Below, piece after piece: positions 1 to 7,902 of a stretch of DNA of 64,000 bases. A program made the translations under genes and the position numbers. This stretch comes from an uncultured Ruminococcus sp. GTDB taxonomy: Bacteria > Bacillota > Clostridia > Lachnospirales > Lachnospiraceae. How positions within the stretch are numbered: position 1 is the stretch's first letter; each line of letters starts with the position of its first letter. Under the pieces are notes generated by a model that worked only from the letters and a program-made list of their open reading frames with translations, made no database searches and was not told where the DNA came from. Where the stretch lies: the NCBI GenBank assembly GCA_900066355.1, contig FMEL01000016.1, forward strand, positions 22,498-86,497, in the 5' to 3' direction.

Positions 1-35
1 AGAGATGCAGGAGCAGGGAGTATTATAAATTGCTG

Positions 36-64
36 TGAACGGAGTGTACAGTAACTATTATAAT
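36..64 (+). promoter_or_regulatory. Possible promoter of the GNAT gene
   Basis: A perfect -10 hexamer TATAAT (59-64) follows a poor -35 (TGAACG, 36-41) at 17 bp spacing, 24 bases before the first gene. Only the -10 is convincing. Confidence 0.4.
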
Positions 65-87
65 TTATAGAGAGCGAGGATAAATAC

Positions 88-576
88 ATGTCCTGTACAA
101 TAAGAAAAGCTACACCGTGGGATCTTCCGAGAATCCGGGAAATCTACGAGGTGGCAAGACAGTTTATGAGAAAAAACGGCAACCATTCACAGTGGGGGAA
201 AGGTGACGAACCAGAAGCTCTGATAGAGGAAGATATCTGTCAGGGAAATTTGTATGTACTGGAGGAAGCGGACATTCATGCAGTATTCGCCTTTATTATA
301 GGAGAAGATCCGACCTATCAGGAGATAGAAGAAGGAAACTGGAAGTCAGAGGAACCTTATGCTGCCGTGCATCGTGTAGCCAGCGACGGAACAGTGCAGG
401 GCGTTCTTGGTCATGTCATGGATTACTGCAGCGCACAAGTGCCGCATATTCGGATCGATACACATACGGATAACAAAGTAATGCAGCACGTATTGGAAAA
501 ATACGGTTTTGTAAGCTGCGGCATCGTACATGTCCCGGATGGAAGCCCGCGTATTGCATACGAACTGCTCCCATAA
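88..576 (+). CDS. GNAT-family N-acetyltransferase
   Basis: A 162-residue protein of GNAT size. The N-terminus (IRKATPWDLPRIREIY) is the usual first strand-helix of GCN5-related acetyltransferases. The C-terminal half shows HRVASDGTVQGVLGHVM, then IRIDTHTDNKVMQHVLEKYGF, the typical acetyl-CoA-binding and N-x-x-M-x-x-x-L-x-K-x-GF pattern. It should transfer an acetyl group from acetyl-CoA to an amine in the cytoplasm; the substrate cannot be read from the sequence. The ATG follows a GCGAGGA ribosome binding site. It stands alone upstream of a MATE transporter on the same strand, about 110 bp apart, so shared transcription is possible but unproven. Confidence 0.85.
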   Translation: MSCTIRKATPWDLPRIREIYEVARQFMRKNGNHSQWGKGDEPEALIEEDICQGNLYVLEEADIHAVFAFIIGEDPTYQEIEEGNWKSEEPYAAVHRVASDGTVQGVLGHVMDYCSAQVPHIRIDTHTDNKVMQHVLEKYGFVSCGIVHVPDGSPRIAYELLP

Positions 577-686
577 TATGTTCTTTGATAAAAACTTGCA
601 TTATCCTGTGGAAAGGAACATAATGTCAAAGTCGGCATGACCGCCGGTAAAGTTTGGAAATGAATTATGGGGGAGTTGAGTGAAAA

Positions 687-2036
687 ATGGAACAGCAACA
701 GCATATGTTTTCTAATCGCATGATCTGCAGTCTTCTGATTCCGGTCGTGTTGGAACAGCTGCTTAATTCCATCATGGGAACTGCGGATACCATGATGGTA
801 AGTAATGTCGGTTCGGCGGCAATCTCAGCGGTATCGCTGGTAGATTCGATCAACGTGCTCGTCATTCAGGCATTCTCCGCACTGGCGGCAGGCGGTGCGA
901 TCATCTGTGCACAGTACATAGGACAGAGAAGTAAAGAAAAAGCAAACGAATCTGCAAGACAGGTGTTGTTTATCATAACAGCTATTTCGGTAGCGGTGAG
1001 TCTGATCTGTCTTGTTTTCCAGAAACCACTCCTGAGGCTGATCTTCGGATCGGTAGAACCGGCGGTCATGCGTGCTTCGGAAACATATTTCTTCTATACA
1101 GCTCTGTCGTTCCCGTTCATCGCAGCTTATGATTCAGCAGCTTCTATTTTCAGGGCGCAGGATAATACAAAAGGACCGATGATCATTTCGATGATTTCCA
1201 ATGTCATGAATATTGCGGGAAATGCAGTGATGATCTGGGTATTTCATATGGGAGTTGCAGGTGCGGCGCTTTCTACATTGATTTCCCGTATTTTCTGTGC
1301 AGTTGTTGTTATAATCCAGCTTCGAAAGGAAAAAGAAGGTCAGGAGATTGTTGTACGTGATTATTTCGAGATCCGTCCGGACTGGAGTATGATCAGACGT
1401 ATTCTCGGACTCGGTATTCCGTCAGGCATCGAAAACAGTATGTTTCAGCTTGGGAAGCTTGCAATTCAGTCAACAGTTTCCACGCTTGGAACTACCGCAA
1501 TCGCAGCACAGGCAATGACAAATATCCTGGAAAATCTAAATGGTATTGCAGCAATCGGAGTCGGAGTCGGTCTGATGACGATCGTCGGTCAGTGTCTTGG
1601 TGCCGGAAGACAGGATGAAGCAGTTTATTACATAAAAAAACTCTGCGTGATCGCAGAAGTGATTATCATCATAAGCTGTCTTGGTGTATTTGCACTGACG
1701 AAACCAATCACAATCCTTGGTGGTATGGAAAAAGCAAGTGCAGATATGTGTTTTCATATGGTGATGTGGATCACAATTGTAAAGCCGCTTGTATGGATCA
1801 TGGCATTCATACCTGGATATGGACTTCGTGCAGCGGGAGATGTGAAATTTTCCATGATCGTTTCCTGCTGTACGATGTGGGCGTGCAGATTCTGCCTCTG
1901 TGTATTTCTGATCAGAGTCATGGGATTCGGTCCGATGGGTGTCTGGATCGGAATGTTTGCAGACTGGACACTTCGCGGAATTATTTTTACGTGGAGATTT
2001 CACAGCCGGAAGTGGTTACAGCATAAAGTCATCTAA
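687..2036 (+). CDS. MATE-family multidrug/sodium antiporter
   Basis: A 449-residue, strongly hydrophobic protein with about 12 predicted membrane segments arranged as two similar halves. The N-terminal region (PVVLEQLLNSIMGTADTMMVSNVGSAAISAVSL, in part) is the MATE signature of the first two helices, and an equivalent IPSGIENSMFQLGKLAIQ opens the second half. MATE proteins export cationic drugs or metabolites in exchange for Na+ or H+ across the cytoplasmic membrane. Length matches the family (about 450). A GGGGGAG ribosome binding site precedes the ATG. A second MATE gene of a different subgroup lies at 47967-49325. The real substrate is unknown. Confidence 0.93.
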   Translation: MEQQQHMFSNRMICSLLIPVVLEQLLNSIMGTADTMMVSNVGSAAISAVSLVDSINVLVIQAFSALAAGGAIICAQYIGQRSKEKANESARQVLFIITAISVAVSLICLVFQKPLLRLIFGSVEPAVMRASETYFFYTALSFPFIAAYDSAASIFRAQDNTKGPMIISMISNVMNIAGNAVMIWVFHMGVAGAALSTLISRIFCAVVVIIQLRKEKEGQEIVVRDYFEIRPDWSMIRRILGLGIPSGIENSMFQLGKLAIQSTVSTLGTTAIAAQAMTNILENLNGIAAIGVGVGLMTIVGQCLGAGRQDEAVYYIKKLCVIAEVIIIISCLGVFALTKPITILGGMEKASADMCFHMVMWITIVKPLVWIMAFIPGYGLRAAGDVKFSMIVSCCTMWACRFCLCVFLIRVMGFGPMGVWIGMFADWTLRGIIFTWRFHSRKWLQHKVI

Positions 2037-2114
2037 ATATACATTTTCTATTCACATATTTTGTGGTAAAATAGAGAGAAAATGAATAGTTATACATAGA
2101 AAGGAATTCTTATT

Positions 2115-2597
2115 ATGGAAAAGGGAAAAATTTTTAAATTTCATAATGACCTTGATACAGACCAGATCATTGCATCCCAGTATTTACTTCTGCCGAATCT
2201 GGATGAAATGAAAGGGCACGCATTTGAATCATTAGATCCTGATTTTGCAAAGAAAGTAAAACCCGGAGATTTCGTAATAGGCGGAGAAAACTTCGGCTGT
2301 GGTTCGTCCAGAGAGCAGGCACCGGGTGTCCTGAAAGCACTTGGTGTACAGGCTGTCATTGCAAAATCTTTTGCGAGAATTTTCTTCAGAAATGCAATCA
2401 ATATCGGTCTTCCGGCAATTGTCTGTAAAGATCTTCCGGATAATGTAGCAACCGGAGATACTATGGAACTCCATATGTCTGACGGAACAGCAGTTGCAAA
2501 CGGTAAGACTTATACCTGTACAAAACTCCCGGAATATATGCAGGGAATTCTGAATCAGGGCGGTCTGATCGCTTCGCTGAACAAGGAGGAGAAATAA
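2115..2597 (+). CDS. leuD: 3-isopropylmalate dehydratase-type small subunit (pair 1)
   Basis: A 160-residue swivelling-domain subunit of the aconitase superfamily. It carries the family motif NFGCGSSREQAP (residues 59-70) and the SFARIFFRNAINIGLP stretch that closes the active site. The substrate-recognition loop reads YLLL (23-26). In archaeal-type relatives YLRT marks homoaconitase and hydrophobic variants mark isopropylmalate-type enzymes, so this loop suggests an uncharged, branched substrate. It directly precedes its large subunit (stop at 2597, next ATG at 2600), which indicates translational coupling. No leuA or leuB is nearby, so the substrate could be isopropylmalate or a similar C4-branched malate such as 2,3-dimethylmalate. 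Confidence 0.85.
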   Translation: MEKGKIFKFHNDLDTDQIIASQYLLLPNLDEMKGHAFESLDPDFAKKVKPGDFVIGGENFGCGSSREQAPGVLKALGVQAVIAKSFARIFFRNAINIGLPAIVCKDLPDNVATGDTMELHMSDGTAVANGKTYTCTKLPEYMQGILNQGGLIASLNKEEK

Positions 2598-2599
2598 CC

Positions 2600-3850
2600 A
2601 TGGGAATGACAATCGCAGAAAAAATTATTGCAGCGGCAGCCGGAGTGGAGAGCGTAAAGCCAGGAGATATCCATACCGTACAGCTTGACCGTCTGATGAG
2701 TAACGACGGAACGACACATCTGACTGTTGATATGTATAACAATAAATTAAAAAATCCGCACATTGCAGATACAAAGAAACTTGTATTTATCGTGGACCAT
2801 AACGTACCGTCTGACTGCCCGAAAACAGCAGCGTCTCAGAAGAAAATGAGAGATTTTGCAAAAGCAAACAACATTGATTTCTGGGAAGGTAAAGGTGTCT
2901 GCCATCAGGTCATGATTGAAAATTATGTGCGTCCGGGCGAACTGATCTTTGGTGCAGACAGCCATACATGTTCCTACGGTGCACTCGGTGCATTTGGTAC
3001 CGGTGTCGGATGTACAGACTTCCTCTATGGAATGGTGACAGGTACTTCCTGGGTACTTGTTCCGGAATCTGTAAAATTCAATCTGACAGGAAAACTTCCG
3101 GAAGGTGTGACCGCACGTGACCTGATCCTTACGATCATTGGCGAAGTTGGTGCAAATGGATGTAACTATCAGGTAATGGAATTTACCGGAGAAGGTGCAA
3201 AGACATTGAGTATCAGTGACCGTATGACACTTTGCAACATGGCAGTAGAAGCCGGTGCAAAGACCGGTATCTTTGAAGCTGATGAGAAAGCCATGGAATA
3301 TCTGAAAGAGCATGGACGTGAGCCAAAAGCCGTTTTCCACAGCGATCCAGATGCAAAATATGTAAGAGAATACACATTTGATCTGAGCAAAGTCCGTCCG
3401 GTAGTTGCCAGACCGGATTTTGTAGACAATGTTGTTCCGGCAGAAGAAGCATGTGGCATCGAGATCAACGAAGCATTCCTTGGTTCCTGTAACAATGGAC
3501 GTATCGAGGACCTGCGTGTGGGTGCCGAGATCATCAAAGGAAAGAAAGTATCAGATAAAGTACGTTTCCTTGTTGTTCCGGCAAGCCAGACCATTTACCG
3601 TCAGGCATTAAAAGAAGGACTGATTGACATCTTTATGGAAGCCGGCGCAATCGTTATGAACCCGAACTGCAGTGTATGCTGGGGAAGCTGCCAGGGAGTG
3701 ATCGGAGAAAACGAAGTTCTGATTAGTACCGGAACACGTAACTTCAAGGGACGTGCAGGACATCCGAGCTCCAAAGTATATCTCGGATCAGCAGCAACTG
3801 TTACAGCTTCGGCAATCGCAGGAAAGATCGCGCTGCCGTCTGAAATCTGA
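2600..3850 (+). CDS. leuC: 3-isopropylmalate dehydratase-type large subunit (pair 1)
   Basis: A 416-residue catalytic subunit that binds the [4Fe-4S] cluster. The first cluster cysteine lies in FLGSCNNGRIEDLR and the other two in NPNCSVCWGSCQG near residue 355. The segment GADSHTCSYGALGAFGTGVG is the family's HxS active-site region. Together with the preceding small subunit it would dehydrate and rehydrate a 2- or 3-hydroxy branched dicarboxylate. SCNNGR replaces the usual SCTNGR/SCTNSR, a conservative change. Its length (about 416) is that of the archaeal/clostridial type rather than the about 466-residue enterobacterial LeuC. A second pair follows at once. Confidence 0.87.
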   Translation: MGMTIAEKIIAAAAGVESVKPGDIHTVQLDRLMSNDGTTHLTVDMYNNKLKNPHIADTKKLVFIVDHNVPSDCPKTAASQKKMRDFAKANNIDFWEGKGVCHQVMIENYVRPGELIFGADSHTCSYGALGAFGTGVGCTDFLYGMVTGTSWVLVPESVKFNLTGKLPEGVTARDLILTIIGEVGANGCNYQVMEFTGEGAKTLSISDRMTLCNMAVEAGAKTGIFEADEKAMEYLKEHGREPKAVFHSDPDAKYVREYTFDLSKVRPVVARPDFVDNVVPAEEACGIEINEAFLGSCNNGRIEDLRVGAEIIKGKKVSDKVRFLVVPASQTIYRQALKEGLIDIFMEAGAIVMNPNCSVCWGSCQGVIGENEVLISTGTRNFKGRAGHPSSKVYLGSAATVTASAIAGKIALPSEI

Positions 3851-3907
3851 GAAGCATAAAGGCAGAGTACAAACAACGAATACATATTCAGTGAGGGAAC
3901 ATAGATT

Positions 3908-4399
3908 ATGGAAAAGTTTACAGGTAAAGTCTGGGTGCTTGGCGATGACATTGATACGGATATCATCATCCCGACCGAGTATCTGGCACTCAAAACAATC
4001 GACGATATGAAACAATATGGATTCAGCCCGCTTCGCCCGGAACTGGCTGGTCAGATCCAGAAAGGCGACATCATTGTTGCCGGCAAAAACTTTGGCTGCG
4101 GTTCATCCAGAGAGCAGGCACCGGAGATCATCAAAGCGCTGGGAATCCAGTGTGTCATCGCGAAATCTTTTGCCAGAATTTTCTTCAGAAACTCTATCAA
4201 CAACGGTCTTCTTCTGATTGAACAGCCGGATCTTCATACAGATGTCAAAGAAGGAGATTCCGTGACTGTTATTATGAATGAGCATGTGGACTACAACGGA
4301 AAACAGTACCCGATCGCTTCTCTGCCGGAGAATCTGATGAGCATCATTCAGGCAGGCGGACTTGTAAAAGCCATGCGTAAACTGAACGGACTGGACTAA
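3908..4399 (+). CDS. leuD: 3-isopropylmalate dehydratase-type small subunit (pair 2)
   Basis: A 163-residue homologue of the small subunit at 2115-2597. It has DIDTDIIIPTEYLALKTIDD at the start, KNFGCGSSREQAPEIIKALG, and SFARIFFRNSINNGLLLIEQ. The recognition loop is YLAL (25-28), different from YLLL in pair 1, so the two pairs probably differ in substrate. A 57 bp gap separates it from the first large subunit, and its own large subunit begins 14 bp after its stop. The gap shows no clear terminator, so all four genes are probably one transcript. Confidence 0.85.
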   Translation: MEKFTGKVWVLGDDIDTDIIIPTEYLALKTIDDMKQYGFSPLRPELAGQIQKGDIIVAGKNFGCGSSREQAPEIIKALGIQCVIAKSFARIFFRNSINNGLLLIEQPDLHTDVKEGDSVTVIMNEHVDYNGKQYPIASLPENLMSIIQAGGLVKAMRKLNGLD

Positions 4400-4412
4400 G
4401 GAGGGAGATCAG

Positions 4413-5657
4413 ATGGGCGAAACAGTTATTGAAAAGATTATCAGAAACAATGTGGGCCATGCCGTAACCCCGGGTGATATCGTCACAGTCAATGTCGACA
4501 GAGTGATGATCCACGATATTTTTATCCCGTTTGTTGCAGAGAAATTTGAAGAAATGGGATTTCAGAAATTATGGGATCCGGACAAAGTAGTCCTGATCTA
4601 TGACCACCTTGTTCCGGCAAGCCAGCTTGATGATACCAGACATTTCCACACAGGAGATGCTTTTGCAGAAAAATATGGCATGAAAAACGTACATAGAAGT
4701 GACGGAATCTGCCATCAGTTAATGACAGAGGCCGGCTATGTGAAACCGGGCAATATCGTATTTGGTACAGACAGCCATACGACTACTTACGGATGTGTCG
4801 GCGCTTTTTCTTCCGGTATCGGTTATACCGAGATGGCAAGTATCCTCGGAACAGGGACTATGTGGATCAAAGTTCCGGAAACGATCAAAGTTGTGATCGA
4901 CGGAGAACTTCCGGAAAATGTCATGTCAAAAGATGTGATCCTGCGTCTGATCGGGGATCTCGGTGCGGACGGAGCTACATATCGTGCACTGGAATTTACA
5001 GGAAGTGCAGTGAAGAATATGTCTGTGGCTAGCCGCATGACAATTGCCAACATGGCAATTGAGGCAGGCGCAAAATGTGCGCTCTTTACTCCTGATGAAA
5101 AGACGGCAGAGTACTGCGAGATTGAGCTGAACGATTTCCAGAAGAGTCTTGTCGGAGATGAGGATGCCACATATCTTAATATTGTGACCTATCGTGCAGA
5201 AGATCTGGTTCCGGTTATGGCATGCCCGTCTCAGGTAGATAAGATCCGTGATGTCAGCACACTGGAAGGAACTGAGATCGATCAGGTATTTATCGGTTCC
5301 TGTACAAACGGACGTCTGGAAGACCTTGCAGCAGCAGCGGAAGTTCTGAAAGGCAAAAAAGTTGCAGATTATGTAAAACTGATCGTAACACCGGCAAGCC
5401 GTAAGATCTACAGACAGGCAATCGAGCTGGGTATTCTGGATACTCTGGCTGAGGCAGGGGCGATGATCACACATCCGGGATGCGGACTGTGCTGTGGACG
5501 TGCAGGTGGTATACTGACAGACGGAGAGCGCGTTGTGGCAACAAACAACCGTAATTTTCTCGGCCGTATGGGAACATCCAAAGTAGAAATTTATCTGGCA
5601 TCTCCGAAGACTGCGGCAGCATGTGCGGTGGCAGGAAAGATTGTCAGCCCGAAATAA
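4413..5657 (+). CDS. leuC: 3-isopropylmalate dehydratase-type large subunit (pair 2)
   Basis: A 414-residue [4Fe-4S] dehydratase large subunit. Cluster cysteines are visible in FIGSCTNGRLEDL and HPGCGLCCGRAGG. TDSHTTTYGCVGAFSSGIG is the active-site segment. The GGAGGGAG ribosome binding site lies just upstream of the ATG. It pairs with the small subunit at 3908-4399. One plausible arrangement is that this pair serves leucine synthesis and the other a degradative or alternative pathway, but neither leuA/leuB nor a catabolic aldolase is in the window to decide. It ends before a hairpin that overlaps the next promoter. Confidence 0.87.
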   Translation: MGETVIEKIIRNNVGHAVTPGDIVTVNVDRVMIHDIFIPFVAEKFEEMGFQKLWDPDKVVLIYDHLVPASQLDDTRHFHTGDAFAEKYGMKNVHRSDGICHQLMTEAGYVKPGNIVFGTDSHTTTYGCVGAFSSGIGYTEMASILGTGTMWIKVPETIKVVIDGELPENVMSKDVILRLIGDLGADGATYRALEFTGSAVKNMSVASRMTIANMAIEAGAKCALFTPDEKTAEYCEIELNDFQKSLVGDEDATYLNIVTYRAEDLVPVMACPSQVDKIRDVSTLEGTEIDQVFIGSCTNGRLEDLAAAAEVLKGKKVADYVKLIVTPASRKIYRQAIELGILDTLAEAGAMITHPGCGLCCGRAGGILTDGERVVATNNRNFLGRMGTSKVEIYLASPKTAAACAVAGKIVSPK

Positions 5658-5681
5658 AATACATTTAATTAACAAAAAATT

Positions 5682-5712
5682 TCAAGAGGGAAGAAAAAAA
5701 TTTCCCTCTTGA
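5682..5712 (+). terminator. Hairpin after the dehydratase operon, overlapping the next promoter
   Basis: An 11-bp perfect inverted repeat (5682-5692 with 5702-5712, core CAAGAGGGAA/TTCCCTCTTG) with an A-rich loop. The downstream arm is not followed by a T-run on the + strand, while the A-run upstream would act as a T-run on the - strand. The right arm contains most of the -35 box of the glycine-riboswitch promoter. Confidence 0.5.
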
Positions 5713-5737
5713 CATCTTAATGATTTAGCACTATAGT
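5709..5737 (+). promoter_or_regulatory. Promoter of the glycine riboswitch and symporter
   Basis: A consensus -35 TTGACA (5709-5714), exactly 17 bp spacing, and a -10 TATAGT (5732-5737). Transcription would begin near 5744, just before the first glycine aptamer. Confidence 0.85.
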
Positions 5738-5754
5738 ATAACGCAGTGACAGCA

Positions 5755-5945
5755 ATAACGAGGAGAAGTTTGCAGGAAAGAGGCCAGGGCCCACCGAAGG
5801 AGTAAAACTCTCAGGTATCCGTGTTATCGGACAGAAACTGTAAATGGATCGTTTCTCTGGAGACACCTGTTTCAGTACAGGGGCCGAAGGTGCAAGCGAC
5901 GCGTAAGCGTCTTGAATCTCTCAGGCAAAAGGACAGAGGATGCTT
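5755..5945 (+). ncRNA. Tandem glycine riboswitch (two gcvT aptamers)
   Basis: Two consecutive copies of the glycine aptamer are recognisable. The first runs from about 5757 to 5840 and contains CCACCGAAGGAGTAAAACTC and TCAGGTATCCGTGTTATCGG. The second runs from about 5845 to 5942 and contains GGCCGAAGGTGCAAGCGA, then ATCTCTCAGGCAAAAGGACA. The short linker between them matches the cooperative tandem class. A small AGGATG/CATCCT hairpin straddling 5937-5967 may be part of the expression platform. It precedes the amino-acid symporter at 6108, as is common for glycine-responsive transporters. Glycine should alter expression of that gene; whether it activates or represses cannot be told from the sequence alone. 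Confidence 0.93.
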
Positions 5946-6107
5946 TTTTATAATTACATCCTGGAAGTTTATTCTTTTAGCAGTTCTTTTTTTTAGTCTG
6001 AGTTTCAGAGATTCTTATTATTATCCTTTTATCAGAGATTGATTCTTTTTATGAAGTCCCCTTGTTTATGATGCTGAAAAATATATACGTAAGGAGAACT
6101 TTTTGAG

Positions 6108-7523
6108 ATGTGGGAAGCAATCAATAATTTCTTAGTTGCAGTGGATAACAAAGTCTGGGGAGTGCCGCTTATGGTATTGATCATAGCCGGTGGTGTCCTT
6201 CTTACCAGCAGACTTGGGTTTCTTCAGGTGCGTCGTCTTCCGCTGGCTCTGAAATGGATGTTTAAGAATGAAGAAGAAGGAGACGGAGAAATCTCCAGTT
6301 TTGCAGCTTTATGTACAGCACTGAGTGCAACAATCGGTACCGGTAATATCGTCGGTGTGGCAACAGCAGTCTGTGCCGGAGGTCCGGGAGCATTGTTTTG
6401 GATGATCGTAGCAGCATTCTTCGGAATGGCAACGAAATATTCAGAAGGACTTCTGGCAGTTAAGTATCGTGTGGTTGCCGAGGATGGACACAGCCTTGGC
6501 GGACCATTCTACTATATCGAAAAAGGTATGGGAAGCAAATGGAAATGGCTTGCAAAGATCTTTGCATTCTTTGGTGTATGTGTTGGTCTCTTTGGTATAG
6601 GTACTTTCAGCCAGGTAAATGGTATTTCCAGTGCGGTACAGAACTTCTTTGATCCAAATAAAACAAACTGTATCAATATCCCGTTTTTGGGACAGTATTC
6701 TGTGGCTGTTGTTGTTTCTTCTCTGATTCTTGCATTCTGTGTGGCAGCAATCCTGATCGGAGGTTTGAAGCGAATTGCAACAGTCAGCCAGATTATTGTA
6801 CCATTTATGGCAGTAATCTATATTGTGCTCAGTGTTGCTCTGATCATCTGCAACATTACAGAGATCCCGGCAGCAATCGTAACTGTTGTAAAAGCAGCGT
6901 TTAACCCGAGCGCAGTGACAGGTGGTGTGGTTGGATCCATGATCGTGGCAATGCAGAAAGGTGTCGCACGAGGAATTTTCTCTAACGAGGCAGGTCTTGG
7001 TAGTGCACCGATCGCAGCAGCAGCAGCTCAGACAAAAGAGCCGGTACGCCAGGGTCTGGTAAGTATGACAGGTACTTTTATTGATACGATCATTATCTGT
7101 ACAATGACAGGTCTGTCTATTGTCCTGACAGGCGCATGGCAGGTAGAAGGTATTGAAGGTGTACAGGTTACTACATATGCATTCCAGCACGGACTTCCGC
7201 TTCCGGCGAAATTTACAGCATTTATACTGATGCTCTGTCTTGTATTCTTTGCATTTACCACCATTCTCGGATGGGATTACTACAGTGAACGTTGTCTGGA
7301 ATATCTGACAAACGGACACCAGAAAAAAATCATTGTATACCGTTGGTTATACATTCTCGCAGTATTTATCGGACCTTACATGACAGTAAGTGCTGTATGG
7401 ACCATCGCAGATATCTTCAATGGTCTGATGGCAATTCCGAATATGATCGCACTGTTTGTATTGAGTGGAGTCGTAGTAAAAGAAACAAAAGCGTTTTTTA
7501 ACGCAAAGAAACACAAAATGTAA
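6108..7523 (+). CDS. Sodium:alanine/glycine symporter (AGCS family)
   Basis: A 471-residue integral membrane protein with about 10-11 helices. Family signatures include SSFAALCTALSATIGTGNIVG (in part) near residue 65-85 and GIFSNEAGLGSAPIAAAAA near residue 290. AGCS proteins import alanine or glycine with Na+. The glycine riboswitch in its 5' leader points to glycine as the physiological substrate. It is a single-gene unit, bounded by its own promoter (5709) and a strong terminator (7539-7601). A paralogue at 17137-18516 lacks the riboswitch. The ribosome binding site AAGGAG lies at the expected distance. Confidence 0.94.
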   Translation: MWEAINNFLVAVDNKVWGVPLMVLIIAGGVLLTSRLGFLQVRRLPLALKWMFKNEEEGDGEISSFAALCTALSATIGTGNIVGVATAVCAGGPGALFWMIVAAFFGMATKYSEGLLAVKYRVVAEDGHSLGGPFYYIEKGMGSKWKWLAKIFAFFGVCVGLFGIGTFSQVNGISSAVQNFFDPNKTNCINIPFLGQYSVAVVVSSLILAFCVAAILIGGLKRIATVSQIIVPFMAVIYIVLSVALIICNITEIPAAIVTVVKAAFNPSAVTGGVVGSMIVAMQKGVARGIFSNEAGLGSAPIAAAAAQTKEPVRQGLVSMTGTFIDTIIICTMTGLSIVLTGAWQVEGIEGVQVTTYAFQHGLPLPAKFTAFILMLCLVFFAFTTILGWDYYSERCLEYLTNGHQKKIIVYRWLYILAVFIGPYMTVSAVWTIADIFNGLMAIPNMIALFVLSGVVVKETKAFFNAKKHKM

Positions 7524-7538
7524 AACTTTGAAATGAAT

Positions 7539-7601
7539 AATTCCTTCTGTTTTTCATAAAACAGACATTAGAAATGTCGAGAAAAACAGGAGGAATTTTT
7601 T
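7539..7601 (+). terminator. Terminator of the glycine-riboswitch symporter unit
   Basis: Long arms 7539-7555 and 7581-7597 (AATTCCTTCTGTTTTTC / GAAAAACAGGAGGAATT, one G-U pair) enclose a smaller GACATT/AATGTC stem, and a T6 run follows at 7596-7601. Confidence 0.9.
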
Positions 7602-7686
7602 GTGCGATTGAGCAAAAGTACTGTCTGAAATGGTAGTGCTTTTGTATTTAACAGGAAAACATCTGATTTTCGTACAAAAACAGTGC

Positions 7687-7715
7687 TTGACAAAAAATGA
7701 GGAATCCTGTAATAT
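7687..7715 (+). promoter_or_regulatory. Promoter of the FAD-dependent dehydrogenase
   Basis: TTGACA (7687-7692), 17 bp, TAATAT (7710-7715). Transcription from here leaves a leader of roughly 180 bases before the ATG at 7903. The stretch 7602-7686 shows nothing I recognise. The leader matches no riboswitch class I know. A 9-base inverted repeat (GAATCCTGT 7702-7710, ACAGGATTC 7783-7791) spans the promoter. Confidence 0.8.
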
Positions 7716-7902
7716 AGATAAGGATTATGATTAACAATACATATGTTGAACATTTTTCCAACTGCCGTAATGAATGGAAGTGACAGGATTCGTCATGATA
7801 CCTTCTGCGACAGCTTTTTTTATGCAATAGGGATGCCCTGCTGCAAATGGATGAGGGATATAAACAAATGGGAAGAAGCGATACTCACAAGGAGGAAGAT
7901 GC

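Noticed and set aside
5821..6042. Reading frame of 73 codons after the dehydratase operon
   Set aside because: It lies within the tandem glycine riboswitch, has no ribosome binding site and the RNA structure explains the bases.
6441..7319. Long open frame on the - strand opposite the first symporter
   Set aside because: It is cysteine- and histidine-rich low-complexity translation of an anti-sense frame, with no ribosome binding site or family motif, and lies inside a clear gene.
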